5,014 nt of DNA. Source: Patescibacteria group bacterium. Its GTDB lineage: Bacteria > Patescibacteriota > Patescibacteriia > Patescibacteriales > UBA12465. How positions within the stretch are numbered: the first letter of the stretch is position 1; the number at the start of each line of letters is the position of its first letter. The stretch spans positions 1 to 5,014 of the forward strand of contig JAIPIE010000052.1 of NCBI GenBank assembly GCA_021734825.1, in the 5' to 3' direction. A program made the translations under genes and the position numbers. Of the stretch, positions 1-5,014 are shown in pieces. The notes under the pieces are model-generated. The model was given only the letters and a program-made list of their open reading frames with translations. It ran no database searches and was not told where the DNA came from.

Positions 1-837
1 ATATGTAACTGCACCCGTAACCGTGCCTAGAGTATCAAGCATTTCCGCCATTGTAGAAACACGAAAATCATCCTTTTCAGGATCACTAATATCATGACGA
101 TCCCTTAAAACTGAGCGAATTTCGGCTGCTGTTTCTTCGGCCTGGTTGACATTACGAATTTGATGCATGAAATACATGGCATAATCAATACCCAAGATAC
201 GTTTATGTAAGGTTTGGATAGGAATATAAGCAGTATTATCAAAATCTAAAAAACTAGCGCCACCACCCTGTTCCTCTAAAACGCCAATTACTTGAAACTT
301 TTTGGTACCAATTTTGACAAAATTACCAAGAGCTTTCTGATCGCCAAATAAAGTCTGCTTAAGAGTTGCCCCTAGTACGAGCACAGCCGCCTGACTGCGA
401 TCATCTTCTTCACTGAAATATACACCTTCAGCTAATTTCGTTTTTGTGTCAATTTGAGCATAAGGAGCACTAGTCCCAAAGAAAAAGATTTTAGCACTTT
501 CAGATCCATAACTAATTTTTTGTTGTCCCAAAGAAACGGCATAACTATCTGTCACATTATCTAGCTTATTAATCGCCTCCATGTCTGATAATTTTAAACT
601 AGTTACTTCAGATACGCTGGGGCCACTTGAGCCAGGAGTTTTCGTCTCGGTTTGGATGACATTTGTGCCATATGATTCAATCTCACCTAAAACTAAAGAG
701 CTAACACCACTGCCGGCGGCAAAAACAATAATAATAGCCGCGACACCAATAACTACACCCAACACCGTTAAACTCGTCCGCAATAAATTGAGACGTAAGG
801 AATTCCAAGCTAATTGAAAGGCAATAATTAATTGCAT
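1..837 (-). CDS. MacB-type ABC transporter permease, second copy (3' end outside window)
   Basis: The reading frame is open without interruption from ATG at 837 to the window edge, giving 279 residues of a protein that would normally be about 400. The start MQLIIAFQLAWNSLRLNLLR is the usual cytoplasmic lead-in of MacB/FtsX permeases. It is followed by TM1 (about residues 22-41, TVLGVVIGVAAIIIVFAAG) and a large extracytoplasmic MacB_PCD-like domain (about 45-265) with family motifs such as AVLVLGATLKQTLFG (151-165), FQVIGVLEEQGG (181-192) and YIPIQTLHKRILG (204-216). The domain ends in RHDISDP and DDFRV. TM2-TM4 and the conserved C-terminal tail lie beyond base 1, so integrity of the gene cannot be judged. 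It starts 4 bases after the stop of the preceding permease, without a Shine-Dalgarno sequence, which suggests translational coupling. By homology it forms the membrane part of an ABC exporter, probably with the ATPase encoded at 2095-2817. It is a diverged paralogue of its neighbour, not a recent copy. Substrate unknown. Confidence 0.93.
   Translation of the reverse strand, partial: MQLIIAFQLAWNSLRLNLLRTSLTVLGVVIGVAAIIIVFAAGSGVSSLVLGEIESYGTNVIQTETKTPGSSGPSVSEVTSLKLSDMEAINKLDNVTDSYAVSLGQQKISYGSESAKIFFFGTSAPYAQIDTKTKLAEGVYFSEEDDRSQAAVLVLGATLKQTLFGDQKALGNFVKIGTKKFQVIGVLEEQGGGASFLDFDNTAYIPIQTLHKRILGIDYAMYFMHQIRNVNQAEETAAEIRSVLRDRHDISDPEKDDFRVSTMAEMLDTLGTVTGAVTY
80..96. repeat. 17-bp direct repeat shared by the two permease genes, copy 1
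   Basis: GGATCACTAATATCATG is identical to 1311-1327. On the minus strand it encodes the HDISDP segment near the end of the extracytoplasmic domain of the second permease. It reflects the common origin of the two permeases, preserved at a conserved motif; it is not a mobile or regulatory repeat. Confidence 0.6.
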
Positions 838-841
838 AATT

Positions 842-2089
842 TTATTCGTAGCGTAAAGCATCTATCGGACTCAGCCGACTGGCTCGTTTGGCGGGATAAT
901 AGCCGAAAAGGATGCCAATTAAAGTGGACAGGCCAATGGCAACGATAATAGAAGAAAGAGAAATAACAAAATCCCAACGATAACCAAGTGAACGCACAAT
1001 CACAGCGGCCAAATATGAGAATATAGCCCCACCGATCAAGCCAATAATCCCCCCAATTAAAGTGAGAGCAATAGCTTCAAATAAGAACTGGCTTAATACC
1101 TGTCTATTAGTCGCACCAAGAGCTTTACGTAGACCAATTTCACGAGTTCTTTCAGTAACACTAACTAACATAATGTTCATAATACCAATCCCGCCAACAA
1201 GTAAAGATAGGGCGGCCATCGCTGCCAAGAAATAACGTAAGGCGTCAGTAATACTAGTTACTAAGGCGAGAGCATCGCGAAAACTACGAACAGAAAAATC
1301 ATCATCAGCCGGATCACTAATATCATGGCGCTCGCGTAAAGTTTGCCGAGTCATTTCCATACTCTCATCAATATTATCGGCTGAATCAATTTTCAGCCTC
1401 ACGGCACTTAGATAATTAACGCCAGCAATCTCCTTTTGAGCAAATAGCAGTGGACTTAAAATTAAATCATCATAATTTTGAAAACCAACCTGTCCCCTTT
1501 CTTTCATTACCCCAATCACCGTAGCCGGTTGATTAGCAATCTTTATTTTTTGCCCAATCGGATTGTTATAGGCAAAAAGCTCAGAGGCCACAGTGCTACC
1601 CAATACAACCAAACGCAAATTGGATGACATTTCATCAATGCTAAAAAAACGACCAGTCGCTACTTCGCCGCCATCAACCATTAAATAATCTCCATCCACT
1701 CCTTGAAGAGTAGTGGAATGGCTATTGTCTCGCCAAGACAAGGAAACATTAGTCTGATAATATGCGACTACCGCCTCAACATGGGAGACATTTTTTTGGT
1801 CCTTAAAAGCATGAGCATCATCTATCTTTAAACTAGTCACCTTCACACCAAAAACGGATGCTGGCGGTCCATTAGCATCTGATTGTCCTGGTAAAACGCC
1901 AATAATATCACCACCAAAACCTTCTAACTGCCCGAGAATCAAGGATTGAGCTCCTGCTCCTAGCGACATAATTAAAACGACTGCACCCACGCCAATAATA
2001 ATGCCGAGCATAGTTAAAAAACTCCGGGTCTTATTACTAAACAAGGCCCGGGAAACAAGGGTAATTAATTGACGAATATTCTCCCACAT
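842..2089 (-). CDS. MacB-type ABC transporter permease, first copy (complete)
   Basis: This 415-residue protein has the complete MacB/FtsX permease layout. A short cytoplasmic amphipathic start (1-22) leads to TM1 (about 25-43, MLGIIIGVGAVVLIMSLGAG), then an extracytoplasmic MacB_PCD-like domain (about 46-275), TM2 (about 284-310), TM3 (about 333-363) and TM4 (about 378-398). Between TM2 and TM3 lies the highly conserved cytoplasmic coupling segment VTERTREIGLRKALGAT (311-327), which contacts the ATPase. The C-terminus has the typical PAKRASRLSPIDALRYE ending. There is no ATPase domain in the chain; that subunit is supplied by the gene 5 bases upstream. Family members move as dimers and transmit ATP-driven motion to the outer face of the membrane (mechanotransmission) to expel peptides, lipids or drugs through an adaptor. 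The length and all key motifs look intact. The gene is followed after 4 bases by a second permease, so the working complex could be a heterodimer. Substrate cannot be inferred. The label MacB-like is secure; a specific gene symbol is not. Confidence 0.96.
   Translation of the reverse strand: MWENIRQLITLVSRALFSNKTRSFLTMLGIIIGVGAVVLIMSLGAGAQSLILGQLEGFGGDIIGVLPGQSDANGPPASVFGVKVTSLKIDDAHAFKDQKNVSHVEAVVAYYQTNVSLSWRDNSHSTTLQGVDGDYLMVDGGEVATGRFFSIDEMSSNLRLVVLGSTVASELFAYNNPIGQKIKIANQPATVIGVMKERGQVGFQNYDDLILSPLLFAQKEIAGVNYLSAVRLKIDSADNIDESMEMTRQTLRERHDISDPADDDFSVRSFRDALALVTSITDALRYFLAAMAALSLLVGGIGIMNIMLVSVTERTREIGLRKALGATNRQVLSQFLFEAIALTLIGGIIGLIGGAIFSYLAAVIVRSLGYRWDFVISLSSIIVAIGLSTLIGILFGYYPAKRASRLSPIDALRYE
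1311..1327. repeat. 17-bp direct repeat shared by the two permease genes, copy 2
   Basis: Identical to 80-96 and located at the same position of the protein (HDISDP, residues 255-260 of the first permease). The flanking bases have diverged, though both proteins continue with a similar acidic stretch and DDF. Confidence 0.6.
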
Positions 2090-2094
2090 AATTT

Positions 2095-2817
2095 TTATTT
2101 CAAGAGTTCCCCTTCGTTAGCAATGCGCCGATTCTGTACCGCCTTATCACTAACAATTTTGCCATCATGAACCTGAATAATACGCTGAGCGTGTTCAGCA
2201 GTATAAGTTTCGTGAGTTACAAGAATAATAGTTTTACCCTGAGCATTTAAATCCTGCAAAATCTTCATGACTTGTACTCCTGATTTTGAATCTAGATTCC
2301 CAGTTGGCTCATCAGCAAAAATTACGGCCGGCTCATTCACAAGTGCGCGAGCAATCGCCACGCGTTGCTTCTCTCCACCAGAAATTTGATTAGTAAAATA
2401 ATCAAGACGATGATCGAGCCCAACGCTTTTTAAAACTTTCGCCGCCCTGACATCCATCTGCTTTTTATTCTGTGAATAAATAAGCGGAAGCTTCACATTA
2501 TCAATCACACTGGTACGCGCCAATAAGTTAAAGGATTGAAAAACAAAACCAATTTCACGATTACGTAAATGAGCTAGATCTTCGTCGCTAAGATCGGTAA
2601 TGTTTTTACCAGCAAATAAATATTCTCCAGATGTTGGTCTCTCTAATAAGCCAAGAATATGCATTAAAGTTGACTTACCCGATCCAGAGGGGCCCATAAT
2701 TGATACAAATTCTCCTTTCTCTATACTAAAACTGATATTTTTTAACACCTCTGTTACTAACTCACCGCTAGTATAGGTTTTAATAATACTATCAAGTTTA
2801 ATTAGGGCTGATGACAT
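2095..2817 (-). CDS. ABC transporter ATP-binding protein, MacB/LolD type
   Basis: This 240-residue cytoplasmic ATPase powers the neighbouring permeases. All nucleotide-binding motifs are present and intact: Walker A GPSGSGKST (42-50), Q-loop glutamine in FVFQSFNLL (Q94), the ABC signature ISGGEKQR (145-152), Walker B AVIFADEP with catalytic Glu170, D-loop GNLDSKSG (173-180) and the H-loop His202 in VTHE. The segment STLMHILGLLERPTSGEYLF after Walker A and the sequence FADEPTGNLDS are hallmarks of the MacB/LolD/FtsE-like subgroup of ABC ATPases. The length is typical of stand-alone members. The start ATG at 2817 gives the standard N-terminus and lies 11 bases after the adaptor stop; no Shine-Dalgarno sequence is seen. 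The last codons (ELLK) end 5 bases before the first permease gene. A single ATPase gene serves two permease genes within the visible part of the operon. LolD (lipoprotein release) is a less likely identity, because the partner permeases and adaptor are MacAB-like. Confidence 0.97.
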   Translation of the reverse strand: MSSALIKLDSIIKTYTSGELVTEVLKNISFSIEKGEFVSIMGPSGSGKSTLMHILGLLERPTSGEYLFAGKNITDLSDEDLAHLRNREIGFVFQSFNLLARTSVIDNVKLPLIYSQNKKQMDVRAAKVLKSVGLDHRLDYFTNQISGGEKQRVAIARALVNEPAVIFADEPTGNLDSKSGVQVMKILQDLNAQGKTIILVTHETYTAEHAQRIIQVHDGKIVSDKAVQNRRIANEGELLK

Positions 2818-2828
2818 AATAAAATCTA

Positions 2829-4751
2829 TTAATTTTTGACAAAGGTAATAACTGTATCACCACTTTGTAAACCGCTTACAACTTCAATCATACCTTCGTC
2901 TCCCCTAAGACCTGTCTCTACTATTACTTCTTGGGCTTCACCGTTCACTAATAATCTAATCATTTTCTGCCCATTATTTTCAATTAAAGCTCGGGCTGGA
3001 ACTTGCAAGACATTATCGCGCTTATCGGTGGTAATCACAATATTGGCGGTCATACCGGCTTTTAAATTTAAACCACGGGCCTCAATTTTACTCATAGTAC
3101 TATTTAAATCAGAAAAATCAATCTTTACTTTATAATAAACAACATCTTGAATTAAAGTTTGGGCTGGCTCAATAAAACTAACGAATCCTTGAAGAATAAA
3201 GTCTTCAGGAAAGGCATCAAAAGTAATATCAACCGCATCTCCTACTTTAATTTTACTAATATTTGATTCTGAAATATCAACTTCAACATTAAAACTATTA
3301 TTTACCAAAATAGTAACCATTGCCTTGCCACCAGCCCCAAATTGTTCACCGATTTCATAATTTACGGCAGTCACAATACCCTCCAAAGGTGAACTGAGGA
3401 CAGTGTCATTGATTTGTTGTTCAATGCCAGCCAAGCTAGCTTGAGCCTGGCTTACCTGAGCTTGCGCTAAAGCCACGTCCTGTGTCCGAGCTGGAGCGAG
3501 TGTATTATTTAATTGTGCCTTAGCCACCGCTACTGCCTGTTCCGCGCTATCAACTCGTGACTGAGCAGCGGCAGTTTGCTGAGCACCACTGAGTTTTAAG
3601 CTTTCCACATTATTGGTTGCGGCTAAAATCGCGTTACTTAAGTTTACTTGAGCCTGACGCACACTGTCTTGCGCCGTAGCAATAGCAGTATCATTATTTA
3701 TAAAGGCGCTTCGTAAAGCCTGTAAGCTGTTTTCTACGGCCGTACTGGCGGTATTAATTTGGGTAGACTGAGAACTAATTAAAGTTTTATAAGCATCAAG
3801 ATTTGCCTGAGAAAAATCAGAGCTAGTAATACTAGCCTCGAGCATCGCATAGGTATAATCAAGAGCGGTATCAGTTTTATTTAATAAATTTTGAACACTT
3901 TGACCAGCTGTTTCAATAATTGCTTGATCTGTGCGATTACCAACGTTATTAACTGCTGTTTGAGCGCCACTCACTAAAGCCAAGGCGGCTAATCGTGCCT
4001 CTGTGGTTAAACTTAGAAGTGAGCTGTTCTTAACACTAAGCACCGGATCCGCCTTTTCATCACTTAAAATTGTATTGATATTATCCAAAGCAATTTGAAC
4101 CGTTAAAATTTTATCACTTAAAGTAAGTAATGCAGAACTACGAGCATTGGTAATATTTTTTGACCCAGTTTTAATAGCATTATCTAAAGAAGTTTGAGCG
4201 CTATTAACTGCTTGCTCCTGAGGAGTTAAACTGCTCGCCGTGTCCGCTTGTAAATCTGCTAAAGTTTTCTCTGCTTGGCGAATATTTTCCGTCGCTGTCT
4301 GCGTCGTCTTAGTTAAATCAATTTTTGCCGAATCTAAAGCGGATTGAGCTTGATTTAAATTAGAACGACTGACTGAAATCGACTGAGCACTGGCTCCAGC
4401 CATGGTTTTGGCCAGCGAGGCTTGAGCAATTTGTAGACCAGCCTCTAATTCCGCTTTACGGGATTGTAAACTACTATTATCCAAAGAAGCCAAAACAGCT
4501 CCCGCCTCAATCTTGTCGCCAACTTTAACATCTATACTTTTGATTCTCCCGGAACATAGGAAATTTAAAGCCACTTCTTTAACTGGCTTTAAGGTTCCAG
4601 TTTCGCTCACAGTTTGTACTAAGGGTCCTGATTCAGCATTTACTGTTGAATAAGTTGGGGTCGAACCCTTACTTGACTGCCACCACCAAATAATCACAAT
4701 CAACAAGATTATAGTACCGACTATCCAATGCCAGCGTTTTATTTTTTTCAT
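2829..4751 (-). CDS. HlyD/MacA-like efflux adaptor with extra-long helical region
   Basis: This 640-residue membrane-anchored adaptor (membrane fusion protein) should link the permeases to the outside. The N-terminus is basic (MKKIKR), then a single TM anchor (about 8-24, ending IIWWW); no lipobox cysteine is seen. The first half of the biotinyl-lipoyl domain is at about 58-92 (SGRIKSIDVKVGDKIEAGAVLASLD). It is followed by a very long helical region (about 94-448) rich in Ala, Gln and Ser, with recurrent AQ..L..A patterns suggesting coiled coil. The second lipoyl half is at about 449-484 (LSSPLEGIVTAVNYEIGEQ). A beta-barrel domain (about 487-575, with VEVDISESNISKIKVGD) and a membrane-proximal domain (about 578-640, VLQVPARALI and GLQSGDTVITF) complete the MacA order. 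Classical MacA is about 370 residues, so nearly all the extra length lies in the helical part. The start is fixed by an in-frame TAA at 4760-4758, three codons upstream. First gene of the operon. Substrate unknown. Confidence 0.95.
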   Translation of the reverse strand: MKKIKRWHWIVGTIILLIVIIWWWQSSKGSTPTYSTVNAESGPLVQTVSETGTLKPVKEVALNFLCSGRIKSIDVKVGDKIEAGAVLASLDNSSLQSRKAELEAGLQIAQASLAKTMAGASAQSISVSRSNLNQAQSALDSAKIDLTKTTQTATENIRQAEKTLADLQADTASSLTPQEQAVNSAQTSLDNAIKTGSKNITNARSSALLTLSDKILTVQIALDNINTILSDEKADPVLSVKNSSLLSLTTEARLAALALVSGAQTAVNNVGNRTDQAIIETAGQSVQNLLNKTDTALDYTYAMLEASITSSDFSQANLDAYKTLISSQSTQINTASTAVENSLQALRSAFINNDTAIATAQDSVRQAQVNLSNAILAATNNVESLKLSGAQQTAAAQSRVDSAEQAVAVAKAQLNNTLAPARTQDVALAQAQVSQAQASLAGIEQQINDTVLSSPLEGIVTAVNYEIGEQFGAGGKAMVTILVNNSFNVEVDISESNISKIKVGDAVDITFDAFPEDFILQGFVSFIEPAQTLIQDVVYYKVKIDFSDLNSTMSKIEARGLNLKAGMTANIVITTDKRDNVLQVPARALIENNGQKMIRLLVNGEAQEVIVETGLRGDEGMIEVVSGLQSGDTVITFVKN

Positions 4752-4797
4752 ATTAATTTATAGAGAATAATTAAACTATTTGTAGATATTTAAGCAT

Positions 4798-4806
4798 ATT
4801 ATAACA
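4798..4806 (-). promoter_or_regulatory. Extended -10 promoter for the export operon
   Basis: The minus strand reads TGTTATAAT: a consensus -10 hexamer (TATAAT, 4803-4798) preceded by the extended -10 motif TGn. The sequence 17 bases further upstream (TTTCCT, 4826-4821) is a poor -35, which fits an extended -10 promoter. Transcription would begin near 4791, leaving a leader of about 40 bases before the adaptor ATG at 4751. The placement is between the putative insertion element end and the operon, so it belongs to the operon and not to the element. Predicted from sequence only. Confidence 0.6.
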
Positions 4807-4876
4807 AATATAGCCAGCCGAGGAAAGAAAAATACAGCGAGTTATGAATTCTTCAAATAATATCCGCAATCATGCC

Positions 4877-4900
4877 TGTTTTAGGTACACACTTATGGCG
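4877..4900. mobile_element. Possible terminal inverted repeat of the insertion element
   Basis: The plus strand reads TGTTTTAGGTACACACTTAT from 4877, just beyond the transposase stop. Elements of the IS3 and IS481 families normally begin and end with TG, often TGT, a few tens of bases from the transposase stop, and the orientation here is correct for the transposase-stop end. The other end is outside the window, so neither the inverted repeat nor a target duplication can be confirmed. Confidence 0.4.
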
Positions 4901-4922
4901 GTTTTAATTATTCATTAAAACC
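4900..4922. repeat. Perfect 9-bp inverted repeat over the transposase stop
   Basis: GGTTTTAAT (4900-4908) and ATTAAAACC (4914-4922) are perfect reverse complements around a 5-base loop. The hairpin covers the last codons and the stop of the transposase. It is AT-rich and no T run follows on either strand, so it is not a standard rho-independent terminator. It could weakly affect RNA ends or be part of the element's end structure. Confidence 0.6.
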
Positions 4923-5014
4923 ATCTCATTTGGAGTTTTGCCGTTTAACGCACAATGCTCTAAGTCATTATAGTAATTATTCCACTTTCTTAACTTAATT
5001 TTCAAGTCTAGGAC
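4904..5014 (-). CDS. IS3/IS481-type transposase, C-terminal end (5' part outside window)
   Basis: Reading the minus strand from the window edge gives 36 codons followed by TAA at 4906-4904. The peptide contains LRKWNNYYND followed by LEHCALNGKTPNEM. This matches the end of the DDE integrase core (rve family) of IS3 and IS481 transposases, where a W...YN..RPH.aL.GkTP.E pattern is typical. Here Leu-Glu replaces the usual Arg-Pro before His. The catalytic DDE residues would lie upstream, outside the window, so activity cannot be judged. The gene points towards the adaptor gene and ends 153 bases before its start codon. It is too short to separate IS481 from IS3 with certainty; IS481-like is my preference because of the GKTPNE ending. 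Confidence 0.8.
   Translation of the reverse strand, partial: VLDLKIKLRKWNNYYNDLEHCALNGKTPNEMVLMNN

Larger units (their letters stand above)
4752..4903. other. Intergenic region between transposase and adaptor gene
   Basis: These 152 bases separate the transposase stop from the adaptor start. The stretch is AT-rich and I see no open frame of note on either strand. It contains the extended -10 promoter near 4800, the putative element end from 4877, and one arm of a hairpin at 4900. No GC-rich hairpin followed by a T run is visible, so no intrinsic terminator separates the transposase from the operon, and read-through is possible. Confidence 0.7.

Noticed and set aside
581..817. 78-codon open frame on the plus strand
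   Set aside because: It lies entirely antisense to the well-supported second permease, has no recognisable motif and no ribosome binding site; it is a shadow frame.
2836..3135. 99-codon open frame on the plus strand
   Set aside because: It lies antisense to the conserved C-terminal domains of the adaptor and shows no family motif; the coding signal belongs to the minus strand.
3400..4470. Repetitive-looking Ala/Gln/Ser stretch that might be a low-complexity or tandem repeat array
   Set aside because: The DNA shows no exact repeat units; the pattern is heptad-like helical composition of a coiled coil in the adaptor.
4900..4922. Hairpin as a rho-independent terminator
   Set aside because: The stem is AT-rich and is not followed by a T run on either strand.
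1..5014. CRISPR array, tRNA or rRNA gene
   Set aside because: No regularly spaced repeats and no tRNA- or rRNA-like sequence was seen; nearly all the window is protein coding.

Overview
The window holds one compact gene cluster, all read on the minus strand. It encodes a MacAB-type ABC export system. In transcription order it comprises an HlyD/MacA-like periplasmic or extracytoplasmic adaptor (4751 to 2829), a LolD/MacB-type ATPase (2817 to 2095), a complete MacB-type permease (2089 to 842), and a second, different MacB-type permease that starts at 837 and runs off the left edge of the window. The gaps between genes are 11, 5 and 4 bases, so this is almost certainly one operon. Its ATPase is a separate subunit and is not fused to the permease as in E. 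coli MacB.

Upstream of the operon, the right edge carries the last 36 codons of an IS3/IS481-type transposase on the same strand, ending at 4904. A TGT-starting sequence at 4877 could be the end of that element. Between it and the adaptor gene lies a short non-coding stretch with a good extended -10 promoter (TGTTATAAT, 4806 to 4798).

Together the genes should use ATP to power MacB-like permeases that move a substrate (peptide, lipid, siderophore or drug, not determinable here) on the outer face of the membrane, with the adaptor as an extracytoplasmic conduit. No TolC-like outer membrane factor is visible. The adaptor has a helical region of about 355 residues, far longer than in classical MacA.

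The organism is bacterial, with a moderately AT-rich genome. None of the four starts has a recognisable Shine-Dalgarno sequence; instead each is preceded by A/T-rich sequence. The combination of separate ATPase, tandem MacB permeases and a long adaptor is reminiscent of Patescibacteria (candidate phyla radiation), but this is an impression from protein style and not a demonstrated assignment. The system looks like a recognisable family with unusual details rather than a wholly new system.
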